This document shows, one piece after another, positions 9,866 through 19,234 of a DNA stretch of 64,000 nt. The notes below the pieces were generated by a model. It made no database searches. It saw only the letters and a list, made by a program, of their open reading frames with translations, and had not been told where the DNA came from. The stretch is taken from the NCBI RefSeq assembly GCF_004331255.1, contig NZ_SJOF01000007.1, positions 62,001-126,000 of the forward strand, given 5' to 3'. Numbering within the stretch: the first letter of the stretch is position 1; the number at the start of each line of letters is the position of its first letter. Both the position numbers and the translations under genes were made by a program. The stretch is from Acinetobacter sp. ANC 4173. GTDB lineage: Bacteria > Pseudomonadota > Gammaproteobacteria > Pseudomonadales > Moraxellaceae.

Positions 9866-10321
9866 ATGAAACCCCAAGCCAAACTTAAAGAAACTTATCC
9901 TTTTATTTTTCCCATACAAACACGTTGGTCGGATAATGATATTTACGGGCATGTGAACAATGTCAATTATTACAGTTTCTTTGATAGCGCTGCAAATGCG
10001 CTACTGATTCAAAAAGCTCATTTTGATATACACCATTCACCGATTATTGGCTTAGTGGTAAGTTCATCTTGTCAGTTTTTACAAGAGCTTTGTTATCCCG
10101 AAGTAATTGAAGTCGGTGTGGCAATCAAACGTATAGGAAACAGTTCTTTGGAATATGACTTAGCCATCTTTAAAGCCAATCAAAATACAGCCGCAGCACA
10201 GGGACAATTCATTCATGTTTTTGTAGATCGAGAGCAGCGTAAAAGTACACCGATTCCCATGAATATGCGTCAGGCTCTACACACTTTTATGCGAGTTGAG
10301 CCTGACCAGAAATTCGTTTAA
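9866..10321 (+). CDS. Acyl-CoA thioesterase, 4HBT hotdog fold
   Basis: The 151 residues form a single hotdog domain of the YbgC/FadM type. The catalytic stretch TRWSDNDIYGHVNNVNYYSFF carries the aspartate and the GHVNN turn of the 4-hydroxybenzoyl-CoA thioesterase family. Such enzymes hydrolyse acyl-CoA thioesters. The gene follows the Fe-ADH gene and runs convergent with dnaX, with only three bases between the two stops and no clear hairpin there. Confidence 0.85.
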   Translation: MKPQAKLKETYPFIFPIQTRWSDNDIYGHVNNVNYYSFFDSAANALLIQKAHFDIHHSPIIGLVVSSSCQFLQELCYPEVIEVGVAIKRIGNSSLEYDLAIFKANQNTAAAQGQFIHVFVDREQRKSTPIPMNMRQALHTFMRVEPDQKFV

Positions 10322-10324
10322 TCG

Positions 10325-12427
10325 TTATTTCAATTGAATGTTATGTAATTCAGCATCAAAACTTTGGATTAAATCACGCACGACAGGTTCTGTTTGTAAT
10401 AGCTCCCCTGCACGCTGATAAGCTTGCTCTTTACGTTGATGCTGTAAGAGATACGGTGTGGTATCTGTTACCGCACCATACTCAATTTTAAACAGCGTAT
10501 TTGGCCACTGGTTTTTTAGTGCCTGTTCAAGAGCATGTTGGGATTGACCCAATAATTGCTGATATTGCTCTGGAATATGAAACACAGATTCAGCATCAAT
10601 TTGACCCGTCATCAGACCATGTTGTGCCAATTCTTGCACCGCAGGCGATAATTCACTGTGTCTGAACCAGAACTCCCACTTACCGAGCGTCCACTCACCT
10701 TCCAAAACTTGTTCTTGTACACGCAAAATATCTTGCGGCATAAGTTTCGTGATTTCTGTATTCGATACAGTTGTCGCTGGCTGGGATTTAATTTCAGGCT
10801 CAGGTTGTTCTATAAGCGGCTGAACCGTTGAATGTGTTTCAACCTCATCAGCGGCCAAACTGAAGAGTGAGTCTTGCTCTGTGTCTACACTGGTAAAACC
10901 TGTGTCGGCTGATAATGACTCATTTTCAACAGATGCTTCGACTGCACGTTCTACTTTTTCTTCTGCGGTAATCGGTGCAATTTCTTCAAACAAGAAGTCA
11001 TCACTACTTGCTTCAGAGGGAGCTTCGTATGATGTATCAGTGTCTTCATCAAGGTCGAATAAGACATCTGCACTCGCAGGGTCAAACACGATTTGATCTG
11101 AATGACTGGTTAGATTGGCCGTTTCTTCAACCTGCTCTGGAATTTCTGGTAATGCAGACTCATCCTGTAGATTTGTCTCAACAGCAAGGTTTTCTACAAG
11201 TGGTGTAACTTCCGCTATCACTTGGATTTGATCTTGCGGAGCTGCAACTACAGTATTGATATTTGTGACAGCTTGTTCAGTAGCCAACACTGGTACCGAC
11301 TGAATTTGTGTAGCAGGAGTTGAAACCAAGACTTCATTTGGTTGCAAAGGTCTAAATGCCAACAAACGCAATACGCACATTTCAAAACCTTGCTCTTGCG
11401 TCACCGCAAGTTGCAAATCTGCACGCCCTTTACACGCAATCTGGTAATAAAGTTGTAAATCTTGATCGGCGATTAGCTGAGAAAGCTGAGAAATCTTTTG
11501 ATTAATTTCGGCACTATATTTCAGGCTTAGATCAGGGAAATATTGCAGCAATGCTAATTCATGCAAAGTTGAAATCAACTGATCTAAAACCAGAGAAACA
11601 TCTAAAGCTTGCTGTCTAAATTGCAGCAACAATTGACTCACACGCACTTTTTGATTTTGATGAATCGCCATCAATAAATCATAAATGATCGTACGATCAA
11701 TCAAGCCCAACATCTCTTTTACATCTTGATGCTGAATCGCACCTTGACCATAGGCAATCGCTTGGTCAGTTAAAGACAGCGCATCACGCAGTGAGCCTTG
11801 TGCAGACTCTGCAATTTGCCAGATTGCGTCTTGTTGAGATGGGATCTGTTCTTTTTCAAGAATTTTTGTCAAATGCTCGGTAATTTCATCGACTGCTAAA
11901 GGACGCAAGGTAAATTGCAAACAACGCGAAATCACCGTAATTGGGAGCTTTTGCGGATCTGTGGTTGCAAATAAAAATTTCACATGCTCAGGCGGTTCTT
12001 CTAAGGTTTTAAGCAAGGCATTAAATGAATGTGTAGAAAGCATGTGTACTTCGTCAATCAAGTACACTTTATAACGTCCCTGAGTTGGCGCATACGGTAC
12101 GTTATCTAAAAGTTCTCGCGTATCTTCGACTTTGGTTCGTGACGCCGCATCAATTTCAATCAGGTCGATAAAACGGCCTTCATTCACCGCTTTACACGTG
12201 GCACAGACTTCACACGGAGTCGCTGTTACACCTGTCTCGCAGTTTAAGCATTTCGCAAGAATACGTGCAATGGTAGTTTTACCCACGCCACGCGTACCTG
12301 TAAATAAATACGCATGGTGTAAACGCCCACGTTCTAATGCACTGCTGAGTGCACGCGAGACATGGTTTTGCCCCACTAATTCATTAAAATTACGGGGACG
12401 ATATTTACGCGCAAGTACTTGATACAT
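10325..12427 (-). CDS. dnaX: DNA polymerase III subunit gamma/tau
   Basis: This is the clamp-loader ATPase and replisome organiser. The N-terminal AAA+ module has GTRGVGKTTIA (Walker A), a four-cysteine zinc site around CLNCETG and CEVCATC, LIDEVHML (Walker B), and a sensor 1 region after TTDPQKLP. Residues about 370-560 form an acidic, Gln/Glu-rich linker, followed by a tau C-terminal domain. Length 700 fits full tau. I searched by eye for an A-AAAAAG type slippery run that would make the short gamma form and saw none in the expected place. It appears monocistronic; ybaB/recR are not next to it. Confidence 0.95.
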   Translation of the reverse strand: MYQVLARKYRPRNFNELVGQNHVSRALSSALERGRLHHAYLFTGTRGVGKTTIARILAKCLNCETGVTATPCEVCATCKAVNEGRFIDLIEIDAASRTKVEDTRELLDNVPYAPTQGRYKVYLIDEVHMLSTHSFNALLKTLEEPPEHVKFLFATTDPQKLPITVISRCLQFTLRPLAVDEITEHLTKILEKEQIPSQQDAIWQIAESAQGSLRDALSLTDQAIAYGQGAIQHQDVKEMLGLIDRTIIYDLLMAIHQNQKVRVSQLLLQFRQQALDVSLVLDQLISTLHELALLQYFPDLSLKYSAEINQKISQLSQLIADQDLQLYYQIACKGRADLQLAVTQEQGFEMCVLRLLAFRPLQPNEVLVSTPATQIQSVPVLATEQAVTNINTVVAAPQDQIQVIAEVTPLVENLAVETNLQDESALPEIPEQVEETANLTSHSDQIVFDPASADVLFDLDEDTDTSYEAPSEASSDDFLFEEIAPITAEEKVERAVEASVENESLSADTGFTSVDTEQDSLFSLAADEVETHSTVQPLIEQPEPEIKSQPATTVSNTEITKLMPQDILRVQEQVLEGEWTLGKWEFWFRHSELSPAVQELAQHGLMTGQIDAESVFHIPEQYQQLLGQSQHALEQALKNQWPNTLFKIEYGAVTDTTPYLLQHQRKEQAYQRAGELLQTEPVVRDLIQSFDAELHNIQLK

Positions 12428-12750
12428 GTATGCTCCTTTTCACAGGTCTAAGCATACTGTTTTTTTGCACAAGAGTGAATGAACAATCTCAAAGCGAGTT
12501 AATGATTGTGGAAATTAAACACGCTGTTGATACCTTAATCTTAAATTCAGTCAATATGCACTTTAAATCGATCAGCAATTTGATCTTGTTCAGTCACATC
12601 TTTCACATAATTTAAGTGATATTTTTTTAAAGTGAGTTTATTCAATTCTCTATTTTGGATTTTATTGAATTCCAATTAAATCTGAGACACAGCCCGTCAT
12701 ACTAAATCACTTGTTTCGCGTATAAAGTTGATCCATCCCATATAAAAATC
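12428..12750. other. Intergenic region upstream of dnaX
   Basis: About 320 bases hold the dnaX promoter and the region after the serine hydrolase gene. A 61-codon plus-strand frame (12430-12615) has no recognisable content and begins next to the dnaX start, so I do not call it a gene. I see no convincing terminator or repeat here. Confidence 0.4.
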
Positions 12751-14010
12751 TTAAAACCAGCCTTTATGTCCCTTTAATATTGCATCGGCACATCTTAAAG
12801 TTTCTTGCGTTAAGCCCCATAAACGATAGTCGCCAGTGATGGACGCCGTTGCAAAATTATGTGTGTAAGCAAAACTTAATTGGCGCTCTGGATCACACCA
12901 AGCACCTGAACCATTAAAACCCATGTGTCCGAAACCTTGTGGAACTTGTTTGCCTAAAGTCAGGACACGGTGATACCCCAAACGCCAATGCATTGGAATC
13001 GGCATAATTCGGTCACGATGCTGATATTGAATCTGTGACATGCGTTGAAATACTTCAGGTTTAATCAACTGTTGCTGTTGCCATGTCCCCCCTTGTGCCA
13101 ACATGGCATAAATTTTTGCCAAACTTTCAGCAGAGAAAACACCATTGGCAGCTGGAATTACAGCTTGTAAACCTTGTTCACTAAAAAAACTAAAGTTCTT
13201 CATGCCTTTAGGAATCATGGCATCTTGGAAATCTTGTGGATTTTGACCTGACCATGTCGCAACACGATCCATTAAAGTCGTTTTCTTGGTTGTATTTTTT
13301 CTTTTTGAAGAATCAGAACTTGAACTTTTAGAGTTCGCTGTGGAGAATGGTCGTGCAACCCGATCAAGTTGTAATGTCGGCACGCCAAAATAAGCATCTT
13401 GTATATGAAGCGGTTGCAACAGATATTGTTGCATTAAATGAGATAAACTTTGCCCTGTGGCTTTTTCCACAACACCGCCCACTAACCAGCCAAAAGTTAA
13501 AGGTTGATAGGCTGCATCTTCACCTACAGCAAAGCGCGGTTTGGCCTCAGCAATCCGATTTAACATAAGCTCCCAATCGGCCATTTGCGCTGCGTCTTGA
13601 ACCAAATTGCGGATATCAAATAAGCCACTTTGGTGACTTAGAATATCCGCCAAACGAATGTTGGATTTACCATTTTGTGCAAATTTAGGCCAATACTTTA
13701 CAATTGGTTGATCATAATCAAGCAAACCTTGGCTGACTAAAATATGAGCTAACGTTGCCAAAACACCTTTGCCTGTTGAGTAACAGACCGACAAGGTGTT
13801 CTTTTCCCATTGTTCTGTAGCTGATTTTTTCCCGATACAAATATTAACGACCTTTTGTCCTTGAAAATACACGCAAAGTGCAGCCCCACCTTGATGCATT
13901 CGTGGATGCTGTAAACGACTGAACTGTTTCGCCAAATCTTTAAAATTTTCAGCAACATCCCCATGATATTGATTTAGATTCGCCGATAAATATGCTTTTA
14001 GTTCTTTCAT
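12751..14010 (-). CDS. Beta-lactamase-fold serine hydrolase (EstB-like esterase)
   Basis: The 419-residue protein belongs to the class C beta-lactamase/DD-peptidase-like hydrolase group. The SxxK motif is STGK in VCYSTGKGVLA, and a tyrosine in the YQPLTFGW segment takes the place of the YxN motif. A late GHMGFNGSG stretch matches the HxG-type third motif. There is no signal peptide, so a cytoplasmic esterase is more likely than a penicillin-binding protein. A Ser/Lys-rich stretch near residue 230 is probably a loop. It is separated from the upstream MaoC gene by a terminator, so it has its own promoter. Confidence 0.85.
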   Translation of the reverse strand: MKELKAYLSANLNQYHGDVAENFKDLAKQFSRLQHPRMHQGGAALCVYFQGQKVVNICIGKKSATEQWEKNTLSVCYSTGKGVLATLAHILVSQGLLDYDQPIVKYWPKFAQNGKSNIRLADILSHQSGLFDIRNLVQDAAQMADWELMLNRIAEAKPRFAVGEDAAYQPLTFGWLVGGVVEKATGQSLSHLMQQYLLQPLHIQDAYFGVPTLQLDRVARPFSTANSKSSSSDSSKRKNTTKKTTLMDRVATWSGQNPQDFQDAMIPKGMKNFSFFSEQGLQAVIPAANGVFSAESLAKIYAMLAQGGTWQQQQLIKPEVFQRMSQIQYQHRDRIMPIPMHWRLGYHRVLTLGKQVPQGFGHMGFNGSGAWCDPERQLSFAYTHNFATASITGDYRLWGLTQETLRCADAILKGHKGWF

Positions 14011-14055
14011 CTTACATCCTTATAATTTTTTAATTATTGATACATACATAAGTAA

Positions 14056-14086
14056 AAAAGCCCAAATCCTTAAAATTTGGGCTTTT
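14056..14086 (-). terminator. Rho-independent terminator of the fabG-maoC unit
   Basis: AAAAGCCCAAAT (14056-14067) pairs with ATTTGGGCTTTT (14075-14086). On the minus strand the stem is followed by six U residues. It lies just after the MaoC stop at 14098. Confidence 0.85.
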
Positions 14087-14097
14087 ATTCAGAGCTA

Positions 14098-14952
14098 TTA
14101 GCGTGCGGTAATATGACCTGTCACATGTGGTTTTTTATTTTTACTATTTTGAATCATAAAATCGATATCCTTACCTACCTGCACAGTGAGGAACTCAACT
14201 TTGGAAGGCAAATACATAGGTAATTTAAACCAGACATCAGCCTCATAGCTATCTGGTAAAGTTAAATTGGCTAAGGCTTTTGCTTTGCTCCACATACCAT
14301 GAGCAATCGCTTGCTTAAAACCAAATGCTTTTGCCGTAATTGCATGAATGTGAATTAAATTGAAATCACCAGAGGTTAAAGCATAACGACGACCTGTATT
14401 TTCTGAAACTGTCCACTCTGCCTGAAGCGTATAATTTGGGCGAGTTTCGTCTTTTGCTTTAGTAGCCGCTTTAGTTTCAGTTTTTTGACGTGCAAGATAA
14501 GTGGTCACCCCTTGCATCACGACTTCATTGCCCACTTTTGCGGTGGTAATAAAATCAAACTGCACGCCTTTATCATGTGGTTTTAATTCACCAAACTGGC
14601 AAGATAGGCTTAAGCTTTCATTTACACCAATTTTACGACTTTGAGAAACTAGATTACGAATATGTACCAAACCTAAAATTGCAAAAGGAAATGCCTCTTG
14701 CGTCATCATATGCATTTGTAAACTTTGCGACAAAACAGCTAAATAAATCGCTGGAATATAACCATTATTTTTAAATCCGCACACGGCGTTATACGCTTTC
14801 AAATGCTTTGGATCAACCTTAAAAGAATCCACTACATATTCAACTTGCGGAAGAACTTTTTCGCCTTTAGGCTTTTTAAAGATGAGTCCCTGCACGACTT
14901 TTGGATAAGCCAAATAAGGTTTCGGAAGCTGAGAAAAATGGCGCGTTTTCAT
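14098..14952 (-). CDS. MaoC-like (R)-specific enoyl hydratase / dehydratase
   Basis: A 284-residue double-hotdog protein. The C-terminal half holds the hydratase 2 motif in TSGDFNLIHIH, with the Asp/His pair, followed by GFKQAIAHGMWSKA. Relatives such as HtdX hydrate or dehydrate 3-hydroxyacyl thioesters of fatty acid metabolism. The start at 14952 has AGG about eight bases upstream; the frame is open 87 bases further up but without a good start. It follows the long FabG gene on the same strand, and the pair is divergent from a thiolase gene, as in the mycobacterial htdX-fabG4-fadA2 region. Confidence 0.85.
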   Translation of the reverse strand: MKTRHFSQLPKPYLAYPKVVQGLIFKKPKGEKVLPQVEYVVDSFKVDPKHLKAYNAVCGFKNNGYIPAIYLAVLSQSLQMHMMTQEAFPFAILGLVHIRNLVSQSRKIGVNESLSLSCQFGELKPHDKGVQFDFITTAKVGNEVVMQGVTTYLARQKTETKAATKAKDETRPNYTLQAEWTVSENTGRRYALTSGDFNLIHIHAITAKAFGFKQAIAHGMWSKAKALANLTLPDSYEADVWFKLPMYLPSKVEFLTVQVGKDIDFMIQNSKNKKPHVTGHITAR

Positions 14953-15097
14953 GTTGAACCTATATGAAGTTTTTATTTCAATATTTTTTGAAAGCGTCTT
15001 CTCCTTCAGGGAGAAGGTTGGGATGAAGGAAAATTCCATTCCCTTTATTGGTTTTCCCTCTCCTTAAAGAAGAGGGAAAATTAGAGCCTTTTTATGA

Positions 15098-16489
15098 TTA
15101 AGCACCCAACAAACTTTGTCCGCACACACGAACAACGTTACCATTTAAGCCTGTCGAAGCCGTTGAAGCAAATAAAGCAATGGTTTCTGCAACATCGACA
15201 GGTAAACCACCTTGACTCATCGAGTTCATACGACGGCCTGCTTCACGGATGGCAAATGGAATTGCTGCTGTCATTTGTGTTTCAATAAAGCCTGGTGCAA
15301 CTGCATTAATGGTTATACCATTTTTTAAGATTGGTGCAGTAAATTTCACCACTCCAATAACACCTGCTTTCGATGCAGCGTAATTGGTTTGACCTAAGTT
15401 CCCTGCAATACCTGAAATTGAAGATACACAGATAATACGGCCATTGGCATTCAAACCCTTATGTTCAAGTAAATAATCATTGACTCGTTCAATCGCAGAC
15501 AAATTGATGTTAATCACCAAGTCCCAGAGTTCTGGCTTCATATTGGCCAAAGTCTTGTCACGGGTAATACCTGCATTGTGCACAATAATATCAACACCGC
15601 CCTGTGCTACAGCAGCTTCTTTAATTTTCTGGCCTGCATCTGCTGCGGTAATATCAATCGCTAAAGTCGAACCACCAATTTCACCCGCAACACGATCCAA
15701 GTCAGCTTGTTGTTGTGGCACATCCAAACAAATCACATGCGCGCCATCACGTGATAACACATGTGCAATTGCCTCACCAATACCACGGCTCGCACCTGTG
15801 ACGACAGCAGTTTTTCCTGCAAGTGGTTTTACCCAATCTACATCAATCACATCAGCTTTAGATACACGAATGACTTGTCCTGAAACATAAGCAGAACGTG
15901 GCGATAAAGCAAAACGTAAGGTCGATTCTAAATTAGCTTCTGCACCTTCATCTACATAGACCAATTGCGCTGCAATCCCTTTTTTAAATTCTTTGCCTAC
16001 AGATTTAACAAAACCCTCTAAAGCGCGTTGAGCAATCGCTTGCTTTACTGTTTTAGCCGTTTCAGGTGTTGTTCCCACCACAATGACACGACCTGAAGCG
16101 AGAATCTGACGTGAAATCGGGTTAAAGAAATTATAAAGTTCTTTTAATTGTTCAGAATTTTGAATACCAGACGCATCAAAAATGACAGCTTTGAACTTCG
16201 ACTCACGATCACCATCGTTAAACGCATTCAGCTTTAAACCTTGTGTTGCGGCGACTTGTTGTAATTCTGCATTGTTGCCTGCATAACTATTGGCATGAAT
16301 ATTTGCCAAAACCTGAGAAATTGCACCAGATAATGTGCCTGCTGGTGCAGCACCAACCAAAACTGCCCCTTTAATTACAGGCGTCGCAGAGTCAAAACGA
16401 TCTAAAAAAGTGGGTGCTGGTAAACCTAAATTTTTAATGACAAATTTACCAATTGGAGATTTTGCGAATGCTTGGTATTGGTCAGTCAT
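15098..16489 (-). CDS. High-molecular-weight 3-oxoacyl-(ACP/CoA) reductase, FabG4-like
   Basis: The protein has 463 residues, about twice the length of ordinary FabG. Residues about 215-463 are a complete SDR: TGASRGIGEA (NAD(P) binding), HNAGI, a serine before YAASKAG (catalytic Tyr and Lys). Residues 1-210 form a flavodoxin-like extra domain without the cofactor motif, as in the HMwFabG (FabG4) group of mycobacteria. FabG4 uses NADH and reduces 3-oxoacyl-CoA. The gene is transcribed towards the MaoC gene about 145 bases on. Substrate and cofactor here are inferred from the family. Confidence 0.88.
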   Translation of the reverse strand: MTDQYQAFAKSPIGKFVIKNLGLPAPTFLDRFDSATPVIKGAVLVGAAPAGTLSGAISQVLANIHANSYAGNNAELQQVAATQGLKLNAFNDGDRESKFKAVIFDASGIQNSEQLKELYNFFNPISRQILASGRVIVVGTTPETAKTVKQAIAQRALEGFVKSVGKEFKKGIAAQLVYVDEGAEANLESTLRFALSPRSAYVSGQVIRVSKADVIDVDWVKPLAGKTAVVTGASRGIGEAIAHVLSRDGAHVICLDVPQQQADLDRVAGEIGGSTLAIDITAADAGQKIKEAAVAQGGVDIIVHNAGITRDKTLANMKPELWDLVININLSAIERVNDYLLEHKGLNANGRIICVSSISGIAGNLGQTNYAASKAGVIGVVKFTAPILKNGITINAVAPGFIETQMTAAIPFAIREAGRRMNSMSQGGLPVDVAETIALFASTASTGLNGNVVRVCGQSLLGA

Positions 16490-16732
16490 GTTTATTATCT
16501 CTCAAAACGAATTAAATTTATTTGATGGCTTTTAAACTACTGTTTAACTTCAATATCATGTCAAAGACATAGATTTCAATAGACCCATCAGTTTCCGTTG
16601 AATCATACTTGAGTTAATCTAGTGATGACTTGACCTGAATGTATTCTGCAATGTCATTGTAGTCAATTCGAGCTATGCTGTATTGTGTTAATGTACACCT
16701 CAAGAATACTGTAACATGCTTGGAAAAGCCTT

Positions 16733-18259
16733 ATGAGCAAAACAACTCAAGATAATCCAGCAGTCGATCATTCTGTGGCTGAAACTTTGTCAAATACATC
16801 AAAAGCACGTACTCGTACACGCAAAACAACTGACACAGCTTCTACGTCTGCAACCCCAACGACTAAAACAACACGTACACGTGCAACTTCTTCGCCTCGC
16901 AAAAAAGCAGCACCTAGTACAACTAAAACTGAATCTACAACTCAAACTTCTGTCCAACAGGAAAAAATTATGAGTCAAAATACTCCTCGCCGCGTTGCAA
17001 TTATTGGTGGTAACCGTATTCCATTCGCTCGTTCAAATGGTGCTTATTTCACAGCATCAAACATGGATATGTTTACCGCAGCATTAAATGGTCTTATTGA
17101 GCGTTATAATCTTCAAGGTCAACGTCTAGGTGAAGTGGTCGCGGGCGCAGTGTTAAAACATAGCCGTGACTTCAATATGACTCGTGAGTGTGTTCTAGAT
17201 ACTGCTTTAGCCCCTGAAACTCCTGCTTATGATTTGCAACAAGCATGTGGAACAGGCTTACAAGCAGCTTTCCAAGTTGCGAATAAAATTGCCTTGGGAC
17301 AAATTGAAGTTGGTATCGCTGGTGGTGTAGATACCACTTCAGATGCGCCAATTGCTTTTGGTGATGGTTTACGTAAAGCATTGCTTGAGCTCAATATTGC
17401 AAAAACCGGTAAAGACCGTTTAAAAGCATTAACCAAAATTAACCTAAAAAATTTAATGGATGCCCCTAAAAATGGTGAGCCACGTACAGGGCTTTCTATG
17501 GGTGATCATCAAGCCATTACTGCATTAGAATGGGGTATTGCTCGTGAAGCGCAGGACGAACTTGCTGCATCTTCACACCAAAAAATGGCAAAGGCTTATG
17601 AAGAAGGTTTCTTTGATGACCTCATCACGCCATTTTTAGGTTTAAATCGTGATAACAATTTACGTGCAGACTCATCAGTTGAGAAACTGGCAAAACTTAA
17701 ACCAGTATTTGGTAAGGGCGATGCTCGTACCATGACCGCAGCTAACTCTACACCTTTGACTGATGGTGCATCATGTGTGTTACTTGCCTCTGAAGAATGG
17801 GCAAAAGCCAACGGTCATGAAGTATTGGCTTATTTAACTTTTACTGAAACTGCCGCGGTAGACTTCATTGGCAAGAATGGACCAAAAGAAGGCTTATTAA
17901 TGGCTCCTGCTTATGCAGTTCCTCGTATGCTTGAACGTGCTGGTATTACTCTGCAAGACTTTGATTATTACGAAATTCATGAAGCCTTTGCTTCACAAGT
18001 CCTTTCAACTCTAAAAGCTTGGGAAGATCCGCAATTCTGTAAAGATCGCTTAGGCTTAGCTGCACCTTTAGGTTCAATTGACCGTAGCAAACTTAATGTT
18101 AAAGGTTCTTCTTTGGCAGCGGGTCACCCATTTGCTGCAACAGGTGGACGTATTTTAGCAACGGCTGCAAAACTTCTTAACCAGAAAGGCTCTGGTCGCG
18201 TACTCATCTCGATTTGTGCGGCGGGTGGTCAAGGTGTAACGGCAATTGTTGAAAAATAA
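16733..18259 (+). CDS. Acetyl-CoA C-acyltransferase (thiolase, FadI/FadA2-like) with basic N-terminal tail
   Basis: The thiolase body has the nucleophile cysteine in QQACGTGLQAA, the IHEAFASQ histidine, GSSLAAGHPFAATGGR and the C-terminal CAAGGQG active-site loop. It cleaves 3-oxoacyl-CoA or condenses acyl-CoA. Before it come 79 residues that are unusual for a thiolase: rich in Thr, Lys, Arg, Ser and Ala, with blocks such as TRTRKTT and SPRKKAA. A second ATG (codon 80) has CAGGA nine bases upstream and starts MSQNTPRRVAIIGG, the normal thiolase beginning. Both the 508- and the 429-residue form may be made. The gene is divergent from the FabG/MaoC pair. Confidence 0.9.
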   Translation: MSKTTQDNPAVDHSVAETLSNTSKARTRTRKTTDTASTSATPTTKTTRTRATSSPRKKAAPSTTKTESTTQTSVQQEKIMSQNTPRRVAIIGGNRIPFARSNGAYFTASNMDMFTAALNGLIERYNLQGQRLGEVVAGAVLKHSRDFNMTRECVLDTALAPETPAYDLQQACGTGLQAAFQVANKIALGQIEVGIAGGVDTTSDAPIAFGDGLRKALLELNIAKTGKDRLKALTKINLKNLMDAPKNGEPRTGLSMGDHQAITALEWGIAREAQDELAASSHQKMAKAYEEGFFDDLITPFLGLNRDNNLRADSSVEKLAKLKPVFGKGDARTMTAANSTPLTDGASCVLLASEEWAKANGHEVLAYLTFTETAAVDFIGKNGPKEGLLMAPAYAVPRMLERAGITLQDFDYYEIHEAFASQVLSTLKAWEDPQFCKDRLGLAAPLGSIDRSKLNVKGSSLAAGHPFAATGGRILATAAKLLNQKGSGRVLISICAAGGQGVTAIVEK

Positions 18260-18275
18260 TTGACTTACCCCTTCT

Positions 18276-18306
18276 AAAAAAGCACTTCTACGGAGGTGCT
18301 TTTTTT
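18276..18306 (+). terminator. Rho-independent terminator of the thiolase gene
   Basis: AAAAAAGCACTTC pairs with GAGGTGCTTTTTT around a four-base loop, followed by a U tract. It starts 17 bases after the thiolase stop. Confidence 0.85.
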
Positions 18307-18358
18307 CCCCTCTGAGACTTAAATTAACGCTCAACTTCAAGATCAATTTGTAGCAAAC

Positions 18359-18940
18359 TCAATGATCTTTAGGTTGTCTAAGGTATGAAACCATCCAAAA
18401 GAGAAAACGAACCAATAAGATACAGGTAATCACTGCGACAATGATCAAGACTGAATATTCGTCATGTTGGACTACCCCTTGCCAGAACTGATGCAACCAA
18501 TGCGAGACTTGCAAACCAACACTTACAATAACAAATGCCCAAATAAAACAAGCCAATACATTGATTGCCATATAACGCAAAACTGGATATTGCTTAATCC
18601 CAATGATCATAGGAAGAACTGTTCTTAAGCCCCAAGCAAAACGCATCAATAAAATACTTAAGGTCGGATAGTTTTCTATCAGTACACTGGCTTTTTGAAA
18701 TCTCAGTTTTAATTTTGGATGCTGGTCAATAAAGTCATATCCATATCGTTTACCAATTTGATAATACAACTGATCACCCATAAAACCCCCGATCATTGCA
18801 GAAACAATCAACAGCCAAAAATTGAGAACATGCTGATGTACGGCATAAGCACCGAGCATGAGTATCGTTTCACCTTCGAAAAAAGAACCAATGATGACGG
18901 CAAAATAACCATAATGCTGTAATAAGTGAGTCCAATCCAT
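18359..18940 (-). CDS. DedA family membrane protein
   Basis: A 193-residue integral membrane protein of the DedA (SNARE-associated/VTT) family. It carries the conserved FFEGE, the GGFMGDQLYYQIGKRYG block and RFAWGLRTVLPMIIG. DedA proteins are flippases or regulators in polyprenyl-phosphate and phospholipid handling and support membrane potential and resistance to cationic compounds. It stands alone, and its stop lies about 50 bases after the thiolase terminator. Confidence 0.9.
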   Translation of the reverse strand: MDWTHLLQHYGYFAVIIGSFFEGETILMLGAYAVHQHVLNFWLLIVSAMIGGFMGDQLYYQIGKRYGYDFIDQHPKLKLRFQKASVLIENYPTLSILLMRFAWGLRTVLPMIIGIKQYPVLRYMAINVLACFIWAFVIVSVGLQVSHWLHQFWQGVVQHDEYSVLIIVAVITCILLVRFLFWMVSYLRQPKDH

Positions 18941-19202
18941 CTACATACTCTTTTTATCGTTATTAGGATCTCTTTATTTAAAAATCAAAGCTGAGATACC
19001 GCTCAAACTTTTTACGATTATAGGATAGATCATTTAAAAGACTAAAACCGCATTTGAGATATGATTACAAAGTTATTTAATCGATCTGAGATCCGACTCA
19101 AGATGCATCAATCACCTTACCTATCGTCAGACAATCGAAATAATGCAATATTTTTATTTTTGTAATGAGTTTGCTGTTAAGCAATTCAACGACTATACAT
19201 AA

Positions 19203-19228
19203 AAAAAGCCACTCATTTGCGGCTTTTT
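19203..19228 (-). terminator. Rho-independent terminator of aceI
   Basis: AAAAAGCC and GGCTTTTT flank a short AT-rich loop. On the minus strand a run of seven U follows the stem. It sits seven bases after the aceI stop. Confidence 0.75.
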
Positions 19229-19234
19229 AACTTC

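Noticed and set aside
10325..12427. Programmed frameshift in dnaX that would make gamma
   Set aside because: No A-AAAAAG-type slippery run was seen in the gene at the expected place.
12430..12615. 61-codon plus-strand frame after the dnaX start
   Set aside because: No ribosome site, no motif, and it occupies the dnaX promoter region.
15480..15890. 136-codon plus-strand frame inside the FabG4-like gene
   Set aside because: Antisense to a well-supported SDR gene; low-complexity product without known motifs.
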